DNA of 64,000 nucleotides, from assembly GCA_013041765.1 (NCBI GenBank), contig JABDRL010000217.1, positions 24,888 to 88,887 on the forward strand. The letters are read 5' to 3'. The DNA is from Dactylosporangium sp. (GTDB taxonomy: Bacteria > Actinomycetota > Actinomycetes > Mycobacteriales > Micromonosporaceae). Made by a program: the position numbers and the translations under genes. Shown one piece after another: positions 8,441 through 17,568 of the stretch (its first letter is position 1; each line of letters begins with the position of its first letter). The notes under the pieces were generated by a model. The model was given only the letters and a program-made list of their open reading frames with translations, ran no database searches and was not told where the DNA came from.

Positions 8441-10165
8441 ATGAGCCAGGGCCGCCTCCTTGGCGGGAGGTACCAGGTCGGTGAACTGCTCGGGTATGGC
8501 GGCATGGCTGAGGTTCACCGGGGTCGCGATCTACGTCTTGGCCGCGACGTCGCGATCAAGACCCTCCGTACCGACCTTGCCCGCGACGCAACGTTTCAGA
8601 TGCGATTTCGGCGGGAAGCACAGAACGCGGCGGCGCTCAACCACCCCGCGATCGTGGCCGTCTACGACACGGGCGAGGAGCACGGCCAGCACGGCGAAGA
8701 ACTGCCGCACATCATCATGGAGTACGTCAATGGCCGCACGCTCAAGGAAATCCTGAGCGGCGAAGGACGGCTCCTGCCCCGACGGGCACTGGAACTCACC
8801 GCCGACATCTGCTCCGCACTGGAGTTCAGCCACCGCCACGGCATCATTCACCGGGACATCAAGCCCGGCAACGTGATGCTGACCCAGACCGGCCAGGTCA
8901 AGGTCATGGACTTCGGCATCGCGAGGGCGCTCGCCAGCGGCGCCACGACGATGACCCAGACGAGCGCCGTCATCGGCACCGCCCAGTACCTTTCCCCCGA
9001 GCAGGCCCGGGGCGAGCCGGTCGACGCCCGCAGCGACGTCTACGCCACCGGATGCGTTCTGTTCGAGTTGCTCTGCGGGCATCCGCCGTTCGTCGGCGAC
9101 AATCCCGTCTCCGTCGCGTACCAGCACGTGCGGGAAGAGGCCAAGCCCCCGAGCACCAGCAATCGGGACGTCACCCCGGACATCGACGCGGTTGTCCTCA
9201 AGGCCCTGGCCAAGAACCCGCTGAACCGCTATCAGAGTGCGGGCGAGATGCGGGGAGACCTCATGCGGGCCGTCGCCGGCCGCCCGGTCGCGGCGCCGCC
9301 GGTGCTCACCGAGGACCAGATGACGGCGATGATCACGCCGCAGTCCACGGGCCGGACCGCGCGGCAGTCGTCCCTGCAGGCCAGGGAATCGACCAGGGCG
9401 GCCCAGCGCTCGAAGCGACGCGGCTCGCCCGCTGTGGTGATCGCGCTCAGCATGCTCGGGGTGCTCGCCGTGGTCGCGTTGGGTCTCGGGTTGTACCTGG
9501 AAACCCGCAAGATTGTGGAGGTCCCGAACATCATCGGGCTGACCCAGCAGGAAGCCGATGCGACGCTGAGTAACAAAAAGTTAACCGGCGAGACCCGGGA
9601 AAACATCAAGACCACAGACTGCCCGATCGGCCAGATCATGGCACAGGCCCCGGACGAGGGCACCGAACTGCGTGAGGGCGGCAAGGTCAGTTACGACGTC
9701 TGCACCGGGCCGGACAAGACCCAGGTACCCCAGATGGTCGGCCTGAGTCAAAACGACGCGGACAAGGCGCTGAAGGACGCCCACCTGATCGGCGATTTCC
9801 GGCAGACGAACAGTGCCAAGGAATCCGGCGAGGTCCTGAGCAGCGACCCGCCAGCGGGCCAGGAGGTGGACGAGGGCACCACCGTCATCGTCCAAGTCTC
9901 CAAGGGCAATCAGAAGATCATCCCAGACGTCAGTGGCCAGACCGCCAACGGCGCCGAAAACACCCTGCGGAATGCGGGTTTCTCGAACATCGTCAAGGTC
10001 ACCAGACCGGTCACCGATTCCTCTGAGGTCGGCCGAGTGGTCGGTCAGGATCCGTCCCCCGACAAGGCGGTTCCGAGCACCCAGAAGATCACCATCTACA
10101 TCGGCAAGTCGAACCAGCCGTCTCCCTCGCCGTCCCCCTCGCCGTCCCCTCCGGAAGAGCCGTAG
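8441..10165 (+). CDS. pknB: Ser/Thr protein kinase PknB with PASTA repeats
   Basis: A 574-residue kinase. ATG 8441 gives the usual RLLGGRYQVGELLGYGGMAEV opening. The catalytic residues are K40 (VAIK), D139 (HRDIKPGN) and D157 (DFG). There is one transmembrane helix (about 331-352). Outside the membrane are three clear PASTA repeats (about 358-565), which in this family bind muropeptides or lipid II, then a Ser/Pro-rich tail. Mycobacterial PknB has four PASTA repeats, so this one is a repeat short. It is the last gene of the operon and is followed by an 18-bp hairpin. Confidence 0.95.
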   Translation: MSQGRLLGGRYQVGELLGYGGMAEVHRGRDLRLGRDVAIKTLRTDLARDATFQMRFRREAQNAAALNHPAIVAVYDTGEEHGQHGEELPHIIMEYVNGRTLKEILSGEGRLLPRRALELTADICSALEFSHRHGIIHRDIKPGNVMLTQTGQVKVMDFGIARALASGATTMTQTSAVIGTAQYLSPEQARGEPVDARSDVYATGCVLFELLCGHPPFVGDNPVSVAYQHVREEAKPPSTSNRDVTPDIDAVVLKALAKNPLNRYQSAGEMRGDLMRAVAGRPVAAPPVLTEDQMTAMITPQSTGRTARQSSLQARESTRAAQRSKRRGSPAVVIALSMLGVLAVVALGLGLYLETRKIVEVPNIIGLTQQEADATLSNKKLTGETRENIKTTDCPIGQIMAQAPDEGTELREGGKVSYDVCTGPDKTQVPQMVGLSQNDADKALKDAHLIGDFRQTNSAKESGEVLSSDPPAGQEVDEGTTVIVQVSKGNQKIIPDVSGQTANGAENTLRNAGFSNIVKVTRPVTDSSEVGRVVGQDPSPDKAVPSTQKITIYIGKSNQPSPSPSPSPSPPEEP

Positions 10166-10186
10166 CGGCATCGTCTTCGACGAGAG

Positions 10187-10225
10187 CCGAGGGCCTGTTT
10201 CGCGTTGCGCGAAACAGGCCCTCGG
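10187..10225. terminator. 18-bp stem, 3-nt loop bidirectional terminator
   Basis: CCGAGGGCCTGTTTCGCG (10187-10204) is separated by TTG from its exact reverse complement (10208-10225). It sits between the convergent ends of pknB and the amidotransferase gene and can serve both. Confidence 0.85.
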
Positions 10226-10244
10226 CCGTTGTTCAGCCGGACGA

Positions 10245-10898
10245 TCAACGAACCGACGGGGCAAAGGCAGCCAACCGACGGTCAAGATCCGCAGACAGGC
10301 CCAGTGCCAGTTCGAGGGCCTCCCGGTGCCCGCAGACCGCCAGCCAGTTCGCCAGCATCAGGTGCCCGCTCTGGGTCAGCACGGACTCCGGATGGAACTG
10401 CACCCCCTCGATCGGCAGCTGCCGGTGACGCATCGCCATCACAATGCCCGTTTCGGTGCGCCCGGTGACCTCGATCTCCGCGGGAAGCGTTGATTCAAGC
10501 ACGGTCAGCGAGTGATAGCGGGTCGCGGTGAACGGATTCGGCAGCCCGGCCAGCGCCCCGACCCCGGTATGCACGATCTCCGAGGTCTTGCCGTGCAGGA
10601 GTTCCGGAGCCCGGGTGACGGTGGCCCCGAACGCCTCACCGATGGCCTGGTGCCCGAGGCAGACCCCGAACATCGGGAACTCTCCGGCGTACCGGCGGAT
10701 CAGGTCCAGGCAGATCCCCGCCCGGTCAGGCGTACCCGGGCCGGGGGACAGCAGCACCCCGTCGGGACGGAGGGCGCCAGCCTCCGCCACGGAGATCTCA
10801 TCATTGCGACGCACGTCACAGGCCACGCCCAGCTGACCCAGATACTGCACGAGGTTGAAGACGAACGAGTCGTAGTTGTCGATGACTAGCACGCGCAC
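10245..10898 (-). CDS. Class I glutamine amidotransferase, anthranilate/aminodeoxychorismate synthase component II
   Basis: A 217-residue glutaminase subunit. It opens with VLVIDNYDSFVFNLVQYL, has the oxyanion segment LLSPGPGTPDRAG, the nucleophile cysteine in GVCLGHQAIGEAFG and the catalytic His-Glu pair in VQFHPESVLT. It supplies ammonia from glutamine to a chorismate-binding partner, for tryptophan (TrpG) or p-aminobenzoate (PabA) synthesis; sequence alone does not separate the two, and no component I gene is present. Actinobacteria keep this gene beside pknB. The start is GTG 10898, preceded by AGCAGGTGAG. Confidence 0.92.
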   Translation of the reverse strand: MRVLVIDNYDSFVFNLVQYLGQLGVACDVRRNDEISVAEAGALRPDGVLLSPGPGTPDRAGICLDLIRRYAGEFPMFGVCLGHQAIGEAFGATVTRAPELLHGKTSEIVHTGVGALAGLPNPFTATRYHSLTVLESTLPAEIEVTGRTETGIVMAMRHRQLPIEGVQFHPESVLTQSGHLMLANWLAVCGHREALELALGLSADLDRRLAAFAPSVR

Positions 10899-10905
10899 GA
10901 AAAAC

Positions 10906-11187
10906 TCACCTGCTCGGACGTACGGTCAAGGGGGACATCGAGACACCGCTGCCCGAAGGCTGACCGTCGGGTCCCTGCTGGGACGAGTCCGGACCGGACG
11001 CGGGCTGTTGCTGGGTCGGCGCCGACCCGCCGTCATCGAGCTGACCGTTGTTGAACGGCATGATTGGCTCGATAATGGGAAAAACCACAAACCAGAGCAG
11101 CGCACCGATACTGATCACAATCAGCATCGATCCAGCGATCTTCCCCCGAAGACCGAACGGCAGGTTTCTCCAGATCCAGGCGTACAT
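10906..11187 (-). CDS. Small single-pass membrane protein, unknown function
   Basis: A 93-residue protein with a basic N-terminus, one hydrophobic helix (about 18-38, IAGSMLIVISIGALLWFVVFP) and a Gln/Gly/Ser/Pro-rich outer tail. It lies between the amidotransferase and the class E sortase, with seven bases to the former and one to the latter, so it is almost certainly co-transcribed. A small protein at this position is recurrent in actinomycetes. No catalytic motif is visible. Confidence 0.7.
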   Translation of the reverse strand: MYAWIWRNLPFGLRGKIAGSMLIVISIGALLWFVVFPIIEPIMPFNNGQLDDGGSAPTQQQPASGPDSSQQGPDGQPSGSGVSMSPLTVRPSR

Positions 11188-11188
11188 C

Positions 11189-12394
11189 TCAGCCCGTCAC
11201 CCCTGTCGGTGGCCCCATCTCGTGGGAGAGCTGCTCGGTGAGCACCCCGTGGACGATCAGCCGCTGGTAGTTCTGCCCCTTCGGGTTGCACGTCGTCAGC
11301 GTCACCATGGCCTGCGTCGGGGTCTCCCCGGGTTTGTTCGGCACCGGCGCGATCACCGACCTGGCTGTCGGCGAGACCACCTGGGAATCGGTCGTTTCGT
11401 ACACGAACCAATGGTCCCGCGTTTCAACGACGATCTGATCCCCGGCCTGGAGCTTGTCCAGATTCCAGAAAATTTTCAGGGTCCGGTGCCCGGCGACCGA
11501 GAAGTTCCCAATATCGCCCGGCATCGCCGTTTCCGGATAGTGGCCCGGCGCGTAGCGGATGTCGTCAAGGCCGGTCCCCTCCACAACGACCCACGACGAC
11601 TCTGGCTTGATCTTCGGAATGTACAGCTTGGCGATGGGCGACCCGGCTGTTGGCGGCTCGGTCGGGACCGGCGACGCCGACGGCGCCACGGCACTCGGCG
11701 GTGGGCTCCAGGCTTGGTCCAGCTGGTTGCTGAGATCGTTCTGGTGCGCGCTGACCTGGGCGCCGACGCCCCACACCTCGTAGGCGGCGAACAGCAGCAC
11801 AATCATGCCGAACGCAATCATCAGCTCACCGCTCGTTCGCGTCGCGGTACGCAACACGGTCCACACGGTTCGCCGAGTCATATCCGAATACACGCTGCGG
11901 TAGCCCTCATCGGTCCGAACGGGCCGCAGTGGCACGACCAGCTCGCCCTCGGACGAGCCAGACGACCCGCTGGAACCGTTGTTCGTTTCGGTGTTCGTAG
12001 CGGCGGGCGTTCCCGCCTTCCCCGCGCTGTGCCGCGCCCGCCGGGCGCGGGATCTGCGATGGGTACGCAACTCCCGTTTCGCGTTGTCCGCGAACTCAAG
12101 ATCGATATCGAGGGGGACGGCGTTGCTCGCCGGTTCGTTGCTCGCCGAGCGGAATACCCGGCCTTCACCGGTAGAGCCCCGACCAACCGGCGTTACGATC
12201 TTGGTGGTTTCATCGAATGCCGGTTCACGTGGAATCTTGGTAATGACGGCTGTCTCGTCGGAGCTACCCGTCGGGGCGGCGGGGCGCAGGAACAGATCGG
12301 ACGGGTCGTCCTGTTCCCGCTCCGGGGGGCGTTCCGCGGGCTGGTCGCCCTCCGAACGTCGATGTTCCTCGAAGGACGTCCCCACGGAACTCAC
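11189..12394 (-). CDS. Class E sortase
   Basis: A 401-residue protein with a long, charged cytoplasmic N-terminal region rich in Glu/Arg/Pro (about 1-175), one transmembrane helix (about 180-200) and a C-terminal sortase domain. Catalytic residues are visible: H303 in SVAGHRT, C369 in LTTCNP and R378 in QRLIVHG. Class E sortases of high-GC Gram-positives anchor proteins carrying LAXTG-type signals to lipid II or peptidoglycan. The stop is one base from the small membrane protein gene, and its start overlaps the DUF881 stop by four bases. Its substrates are not in this window. Confidence 0.92.
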   Translation of the reverse strand: MSSVGTSFEEHRRSEGDQPAERPPEREQDDPSDLFLRPAAPTGSSDETAVITKIPREPAFDETTKIVTPVGRGSTGEGRVFRSASNEPASNAVPLDIDLEFADNAKRELRTHRRSRARRARHSAGKAGTPAATNTETNNGSSGSSGSSEGELVVPLRPVRTDEGYRSVYSDMTRRTVWTVLRTATRTSGELMIAFGMIVLLFAAYEVWGVGAQVSAHQNDLSNQLDQAWSPPPSAVAPSASPVPTEPPTAGSPIAKLYIPKIKPESSWVVVEGTGLDDIRYAPGHYPETAMPGDIGNFSVAGHRTLKIFWNLDKLQAGDQIVVETRDHWFVYETTDSQVVSPTARSVIAPVPNKPGETPTQAMVTLTTCNPKGQNYQRLIVHGVLTEQLSHEMGPPTGVTG

Positions 12395-13200
12395 TCCGAA
12401 ACATGGGCGTATCGCAGGGCGATCGACCCGTCATAGGCTGAAACACTCACGTCCGTCTCCACCTTGCTCTGATAGCCAAGCCCGAAGGCAGCGGCAGCCG
12501 CACGAAAGAGCCGGACGCCCTCGGCGGCGTCCAGTGCTCGCTGCATTCGGACGGGGTCGCCGACCGCCGTCATCACGAACGGCGGCGAGTAGACCCTGCC
12601 GTCAAGCAGGAGGGTGTTCCCAACGCATCGTACCGCGCTGGTGGAGATGACCCGGACCTCCATGATCGAAATTCCCTCCGCTCCACCAGCCCAAAGGGCG
12701 TTCACCACAGCCTGAACATCCTGCTGGTGCACCACCAGGTCATCGGCTGTCGCCCCGACCGGGCGGGTACCGTCGCGGCGGCGCGGAGCATCGTCAAGTC
12801 GAACTGTCAGTCCTGGCCCGCGCAGTGCGATGAGGCCAGCGGCCGTCTCTTCGGCCGCGGCCCGACCGCGCTGCTGTTCGACCCGATCATCCGAACCCGC
12901 CTGGCTGGTCGTATGCTCCTCGATCTGCCGACGCAGCGCCGAGGCCCGAGCTTCCGTGTCCGAAACATCCGACTTACGCTCAACGATCAGGTTGGTCAGC
13001 TCCGGTCGCCGATCGTTGCGCAGTTCGGTCCCATTGGCCGTCATGGCCGCCGTCATCAGGAGAAAACCGGCGGATCCGGCCACCACCGGCACCAGCAGAG
13101 ACCAGCCCTCGCGCCGCTGCGCGCCGCGACGGGGCAGAATGACACTTCCCGCTCGGCGGAGGGCACGACCCCAGGACGAAGGGCCTGCGGTGTACTCCAC
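12391..13200 (-). CDS. DUF881 family membrane protein
   Basis: A 269-residue protein with an N-terminal membrane helix (about 34-55), a coiled-coil-like charged stretch (about 60-110) and a globular DUF881 domain. The domain has the recurrent pieces LRGPGLTVRLDDA, LVVHQQDVQAVVNALWAGGAEGISI and DGRVYSPPFVMTAVGDP. The family lies beside crgA, pknB and sortase genes across actinobacteria and is presumed extracytoplasmic and division-related; its biochemical role is not established. It is divergent from crgA with 124 bp between starts. Confidence 0.88.
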   Translation of the reverse strand: MEYTAGPSSWGRALRRAGSVILPRRGAQRREGWSLLVPVVAGSAGFLLMTAAMTANGTELRNDRRPELTNLIVERKSDVSDTEARASALRRQIEEHTTSQAGSDDRVEQQRGRAAAEETAAGLIALRGPGLTVRLDDAPRRRDGTRPVGATADDLVVHQQDVQAVVNALWAGGAEGISIMEVRVISTSAVRCVGNTLLLDGRVYSPPFVMTAVGDPVRMQRALDAAEGVRLFRAAAAAFGLGYQSKVETDVSVSAYDGSIALRYAHVSE

Positions 13201-13324
13201 TCGCTCCCCCTCCCCCCAATTCTGCCGTTCGCTAGCTACGCTATCCCGGGAACATTATTCAGGCTCTTCACCGCGGTCGCCCGCGGATGACGACAACCTG
13301 ACCACCCCTGAGCAGGAGCCCGCC

Positions 13325-13606
13325 GTGCCGAAGTCGCAAGTCCGCAAGAAGAAGGTGTACACCCCGCCGGCTGAGTTGCAGCCGCGAGCAGCCTCAAGCA
13401 GTCGGAAGCCCAGCCCTGTCTGGATCCCGGCGACGGCTCTCGCCCTGATCTTCCTCGGCATTCTCTGGCTCGTGGTCTACTACCTCACCCAGGGGTTTGC
13501 TGACGTTCCGGCGTTCAGCGCTCTCGCCTCTCTCAGCTACTGGAACCTGGCCATTGGTTTCGGCGCGCTGGTCGGTGCGCTTCTTCTACTCTCGAAGTGG
13601 CACTAG
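13325..13606 (+). CDS. crgA: Cell division protein CrgA
   Basis: A 93-residue protein with a lysine-rich N-terminus (MPKSQVRKKKVYTPP) and two transmembrane helices (about 33-55 and 70-90), exactly the size and shape of CrgA. It helps recruit septal peptidoglycan synthesis proteins to the divisome and in Streptomyces coordinates sporulation septation. The GTG at 13325 is preceded by AGGAG. It stands divergent from DUF881, matching the conserved actinobacterial neighbourhood of pknB and oriC. Confidence 0.95.
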   Translation: MPKSQVRKKKVYTPPAELQPRAASSSRKPSPVWIPATALALIFLGILWLVVYYLTQGFADVPAFSALASLSYWNLAIGFGALVGALLLLSKWH

Positions 13607-13721
13607 GACAACCCGAAAGCTTCACGATACCGACCAGTAGCCAACAGGCCCGGGGAGGCCGGGGGATGAAGGCTGGGCCAGTCGAGGTGATCAAGCCATA
13701 GGCACCGGCATTCTGACCACG

Positions 13722-15035
13722 TTGGTCCCGATTCTTGCGTTCGTGGCCCTCACCGCCGCGAATGCGGGTTTCGTCGCCGCAGAGTTCTCACTCGTCACCG
13801 TCGACCGTGCCCAGATCGACCAGCAGGCCGCCGCCGGTGACGGGGTGGCGCGTGGGGTCCAGCGGGCCCTGCACGAACTGTCCTTCCAGCTGTCGGGCGC
13901 GCAACTCGGTATCACGATCAGCACGCTGCTCTCGGGATACCTGGCCCAGCCGGCGCTCTCCCGGCTGTTCTCCGCGCCGCTCCGGCCCATCGTCGGTGAC
14001 GCCAGCCCAGCGATCGCCGGGATCTTCGCGCTGGCCCTGGCAACGTTGCTGTCCATGCTTTTCGGAGAGCTGGTCCCGAAAAACGCCGCCCTGGCCCGGC
14101 CGATGGGCATCGTCCGGGCGACCGCCCGGCCGCAGCGGGCATTCTCGCGCGTCTTCGCCTGGCTCATCCTCGCTCTCAACGGCACGGCCAACTGGCTCGT
14201 CCGCGGGCTCGGCTTCGAGCCCCAGGAGGAGCTGGCCAGCGCCCGCTCCCCGGAGGAACTCGGCCTGCTCGCCGTGATCTCCGCGCGGGCGGGGGCGCTG
14301 TCCAGCGAGACGGCCGTGCTGCTCCAGCGGACGATTCGTTTCGGGGACAAGCATGCCGCAGAGGCCATGACGCCCAGAATCGACGTCTTCGGGCTGCGGG
14401 CGGACGCGACGGTCGCCGATCTCATCACCACGGCCCGGGAGACGGGACACAGCCGGTTCCCGGTGTACCAGCACACCCTCGACCAGGTCACCGGCATCGC
14501 CATGCTGATCGACGCGCTCGGCGTTCCCCCTATCCACCGGCCCACCACGCCCGTGTCGTCGATATCCCGAGAGCCCGTGTACGTCCCGGAGAGCCTGGAT
14601 CTGGACAATGTCCTCGACGCGCTGCGGGAAGCCAGCTGCGACCTGGCCATCGTGGTCGACGAGTACGGCGGCACCGACGGCGTGGTCACGGTCGAAGACC
14701 TCATCGAAGAGGTCGTCGGGGAGATCGCCGACGAGCACGACGCCGACGAGCAGCCCTTCGTCGAAAGTGTTCCGGTGAATCTGACAGCGCCGGCCGGCGA
14801 GTCGACCATGCTGGTCGACGGGGTGCTCCGCGAGGACGAACTCGCCGAGCAGACGGGCTTCCGCATGCCACCGGGTCCGTACGAGACGCTCGCCGGCTTT
14901 CTCATGGCCCGGCTCGGGCACATCCCCCTGGCCGGTGAAACCGTCGCGGAAGACGGGTGGGCCTTCACCATCATCGACGTGGAACGCCACCGGGTCGAGC
15001 AGGTCCGAGTTGTCCGCCCCGGGGGGCAACCGTGA
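13722..15035 (+). CDS. DUF21/CBS-pair/CorC-HlyC domain membrane protein
   Basis: About 437 residues. An N-terminal DUF21 domain has 3-4 membrane helices (AAEFSLVTVDRAQIDQ, QLGITISTLLSGYLAQP, MLFGELVPKNAALARP). It is followed by two CBS motifs (AMTPRIDVFGLRADATV and HSRFPVY) and a C-terminal CorC/HlyC domain with VVDEYGGTDGVVTVEDLIEE. Members are linked to Mg2+/Co2+ efflux and are often annotated hemolysin. The start is uncertain. TTG 13722 is the first conventional start, but the best ribosome site, GAGGTGATC (13684-13692), lies just before an in-frame ATA at 13698 that would add eight residues. The stop overlaps the next gene by four bases. Confidence 0.88.
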   Translation: MVPILAFVALTAANAGFVAAEFSLVTVDRAQIDQQAAAGDGVARGVQRALHELSFQLSGAQLGITISTLLSGYLAQPALSRLFSAPLRPIVGDASPAIAGIFALALATLLSMLFGELVPKNAALARPMGIVRATARPQRAFSRVFAWLILALNGTANWLVRGLGFEPQEELASARSPEELGLLAVISARAGALSSETAVLLQRTIRFGDKHAAEAMTPRIDVFGLRADATVADLITTARETGHSRFPVYQHTLDQVTGIAMLIDALGVPPIHRPTTPVSSISREPVYVPESLDLDNVLDALREASCDLAIVVDEYGGTDGVVTVEDLIEEVVGEIADEHDADEQPFVESVPVNLTAPAGESTMLVDGVLREDELAEQTGFRMPPGPYETLAGFLMARLGHIPLAGETVAEDGWAFTIIDVERHRVEQVRVVRPGGQP

Positions 15036-16072
15036 TAGGTCTGCTCAGCGCCGTAGCGCTCCTGCTCGGCAACGCCTTCTTCGTCGGAGCGGAGTTCGCG
15101 TTGATCGCGGCTCGGGCCACGGCGCTCCAGCCGCTGACGGCCACGTCGCGGCGGGCTCGGGCCGCGCTTCGGGCCATGCGGGAGCTTCCCCTGATGGTCG
15201 CCGGGGCGCAGCTCGGGATCACCGTATGTTCGCTGGGCCTGGGAGCCATCGCCGAGCCAGCCGTCGCGCACCTGCTCGTCGGGCCGTTCGCGGCTACGGG
15301 GCTACCGCACGCCGCCGTCCACCCGGCCGCGTTTGTGCTGGCGCTGGGCATCGTGGTGTTCGCGCACACCGTCATCGGGGAAATGGTGCCCAAAAACCTG
15401 ACCCTGGCCGGACCAGAGCAGGCCGTGATGTGGCTCGGTCCTCCGATGTACGCGTTCTGCCGCGCGACCAAGCCGCTTCTCGTGGCGATGCGGTGGTCCG
15501 CGAAAGCCATTCTCGCTTTCTGGGGGATCGAGACGAGCGACGCGATCAAGACGGTCTTCACGGCGGAGGAGCTGGCCGGGCTGGTTTCGCAGGCCCGGAC
15601 AGAGGGCCTGCTCGAGCCCGAGGAAGAGGCGAGGATCACCGGAGCCTTGGCGTTGAGCCGCCGCACCGCGCGGGAGGCGCTTCGGCCCTGGTCGTCCGTT
15701 ACGACTGTGACATCAGACATATCTCCGGCCGCGCTGGAGGTCCTGGCGGCGCAGGTCCGACGGTCCCGCTTTCCGGTTATTGAGCGGGAGACTCGACGAG
15801 TCCTGGGTTTTGTCCACGTCAAGGACATTCTCGGCATCACCGGACAGCAGCGCCGCATGCACATACCTTCCGAACTGATTCGTCCCCTTCCGGCGGTGCC
15901 TCCCGACCGAACATTGGCGGATCTACTACTGGCAATTCGCCGGAACCGCAGACACATGGTTCTCGTCAGTGACGGACTGACCCCTCTGGGTATAGTGACC
16001 CTTGACGATGTTCTGGCTGCCATCGTCAACAATGGATCCCACACAGAGCGTATTCAAGATAACGCATTGTGA
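15032..16072 (+). CDS. DUF21/CBS-pair membrane protein (paralogue of upstream gene)
   Basis: 346 residues starting at GTG 15032, coupled to the preceding gene by a GTGA overlap. DUF21 membrane helices (AFFVGAEFALIAARA, GAQLGITVCSLGLGAIAEP, VIGEMVPKNLTLAGPEQ) are followed by two CBS motifs. The C-terminal CorC/HlyC domain of the upstream copy is missing, so this is the short form of the family. Tandem long and short paralogues are a common actinobacterial arrangement and may form a heteromeric ion-transport or sensing complex. That is inference. Confidence 0.88.
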   Translation: MIGLLSAVALLLGNAFFVGAEFALIAARATALQPLTATSRRARAALRAMRELPLMVAGAQLGITVCSLGLGAIAEPAVAHLLVGPFAATGLPHAAVHPAAFVLALGIVVFAHTVIGEMVPKNLTLAGPEQAVMWLGPPMYAFCRATKPLLVAMRWSAKAILAFWGIETSDAIKTVFTAEELAGLVSQARTEGLLEPEEEARITGALALSRRTAREALRPWSSVTTVTSDISPAALEVLAAQVRRSRFPVIERETRRVLGFVHVKDILGITGQQRRMHIPSELIRPLPAVPPDRTLADLLLAIRRNRRHMVLVSDGLTPLGIVTLDDVLAAIVNNGSHTERIQDNAL

Positions 16073-16192
16073 AGTAGACGTTCCGGCAACTTGCCGATAG
16101 CAAAAACCTTCACTACTGTCAGGCAACGTTCAGTCCATAGCCAGTTCGCGATCTTTCCGTGACCATAATCGGAGAGGGAGTGTGGGGCGCCC

Positions 16193-17188
16193 ATGCGTGG
16201 CATACGCGTGTTCGGTCGGTCAATGCGCATTTCAACCCTGAGGTTCGCCGTGGTGGCCGCCACGGCGGTGGCGGTTCTCGCCCCGGGCGGAGTCGCCTCG
16301 GCCGATCCGTCGATCGCCGAAATCGAAGCGCAAATCGACACGGCCTGGAACTCGCTGGAACCCACCATTGAGGAGTACAACAAAGTCCACTCGGCACTGA
16401 AGGCAAATCAGGCTAAATACGACGAGCTGCAAAAAACACTTGAACCGCTCGAACTTCAGGTCGACCTGGCGCTCTCCAGGGTCGGAGCGATCGCCGCTCG
16501 GACCTACAAGAACGGCGCGATGTCCACGCTCACCGTATTGCTGGACAGCGGTTCGCCGGAGGCACTCCTCGGACAGCTGTCGATCATCAACCAGCTGTCA
16601 CGCAACGAGATGCTGGAAATCAGCGCGGTCAAGGACATGCGGGACAAGTACCTCGCGGACAAGGCGGCCCTGGACGCCCTCCTCGCCGAGCTGGGCACCC
16701 AGGACGCCGACCTGGCCGCCAAGAAGAAGACGATCCAGGCTGACATCACCAGCCTGCAGAAGCTGCGCCAGCAGGTGTACGGAACCGCCGCGGCGATCGG
16801 CGAGCTGCGTCCCGTCGCCTGCCCCTACGTGTACATCAGCGGAGCCGCCGGTACCGCCGCGTCGAGGGCCTGCGCCCAGATCGGTAAGAAGTACGTCTAC
16901 GGTTCGGCCGGCCCGAGCACGTTCGACTGTTCGGGGTTGACCCAGTACGCCTGGTCCGGGGGCGCCTCGCTGCCGCACAACGCCGCCGGCCAGTATGCGG
17001 GCATTACCCATGTATCGCGGGCAGACCTGCGGACCGGTGACCTTGTCTTCTACTACAGCCCGATACACCACGTAGGGATATATGTCGGCGGTGGGTGGAT
17101 AGTCCATGCCCCGCAGACTGGTGACTATGTGCGAATGGCGAAAGTCGACCGCTCGGGAGTTTCCCAGTACTACGGACGCCCGGCCTGA
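16193..17188 (+). CDS. Secreted NlpC/P60 peptidoglycan hydrolase (first copy)
   Basis: 331 residues. A signal peptide (about 1-42, cleaving near VASA-DPS) is followed by a long coiled coil (about 45-215, IEAQIDTAWNSLEPTIEEYNK onward) and a C-terminal NlpC/P60 domain. The domain has the nucleophile C246 in TFDCSGL, a histidine in SPIHHVGIYVGGG and WIVHAPQ. Such RipA-like endopeptidases cut stem peptides (gamma-D-Glu to mDAP) during cell separation; the coiled coil may be regulatory, as for FtsX-activated hydrolases. It is an obvious paralogue of the gene at 17569. Unlike that gene, it has no c-di-AMP riboswitch upstream (16073-16192). Confidence 0.93.
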   Translation: MRGIRVFGRSMRISTLRFAVVAATAVAVLAPGGVASADPSIAEIEAQIDTAWNSLEPTIEEYNKVHSALKANQAKYDELQKTLEPLELQVDLALSRVGAIAARTYKNGAMSTLTVLLDSGSPEALLGQLSIINQLSRNEMLEISAVKDMRDKYLADKAALDALLAELGTQDADLAAKKKTIQADITSLQKLRQQVYGTAAAIGELRPVACPYVYISGAAGTAASRACAQIGKKYVYGSAGPSTFDCSGLTQYAWSGGASLPHNAAGQYAGITHVSRADLRTGDLVFYYSPIHHVGIYVGGGWIVHAPQTGDYVRMAKVDRSGVSQYYGRPA

Positions 17189-17359
17189 CGCCAGCGCAAC
17201 GCCGTACATACCCGATCGTGAAATCGTCACAAGGCAAACACGCCGAGTGCAGTGGAATTCACCTCGAAACATTACTCTCAGTAATCGTAATCATGCTATT
17301 GGCTCATGGTTCAAACGCGAAAAGGCCGGAACGGATGATGCCGCTCACTTGCATGTGAA

Positions 17360-17545
17360 CAGCGACCGTTCTAGCGTTCTCAGTCGCCGGTGGATGTCGG
17401 CACCCGAACCGGGTGCCCCTCCGGCAGCGCCGAATCGTCACAGACGAACCGAGGACCCAGCAGCATTAACCGGGGTGAATCCGCCGTCAATCCGCGGTAG
17501 GGCGATCTTCCCGCCCGAACCCGTCAGCTAACTCGGTAGGCGATA
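17360..17545 (+). promoter_or_regulatory. c-di-AMP riboswitch (ydaO/yuaA type)
   Basis: The leader before the second NlpC/P60 gene carries the conserved blocks of actinobacterial ydaO aptamers in order: a hairpin CGGCACCCG...CGGGTGCCCCTCCG, then CCGGGGTGAATCCG, GGTAGGGCGA, CTTCCCGCCCGAACCCGTCAG and CTAACTCGGTAGGCG. It ends about 20 bases before the AAGGAG ribosome site. These riboswitches sense cyclic di-AMP and, in actinobacteria, commonly control cell-wall hydrolases. Exact ends are estimates. Confidence 0.88.
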
Positions 17546-17568
17546 ACGGAAGAAGGAGTCTCTCTTCG

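Noticed and set aside
16073..16192. A second c-di-AMP riboswitch before the first NlpC/P60 gene
   Set aside because: The 120-base leader is too short and lacks the conserved GGGGTGAAT and CCGCCCGAACCCGTCAG blocks.
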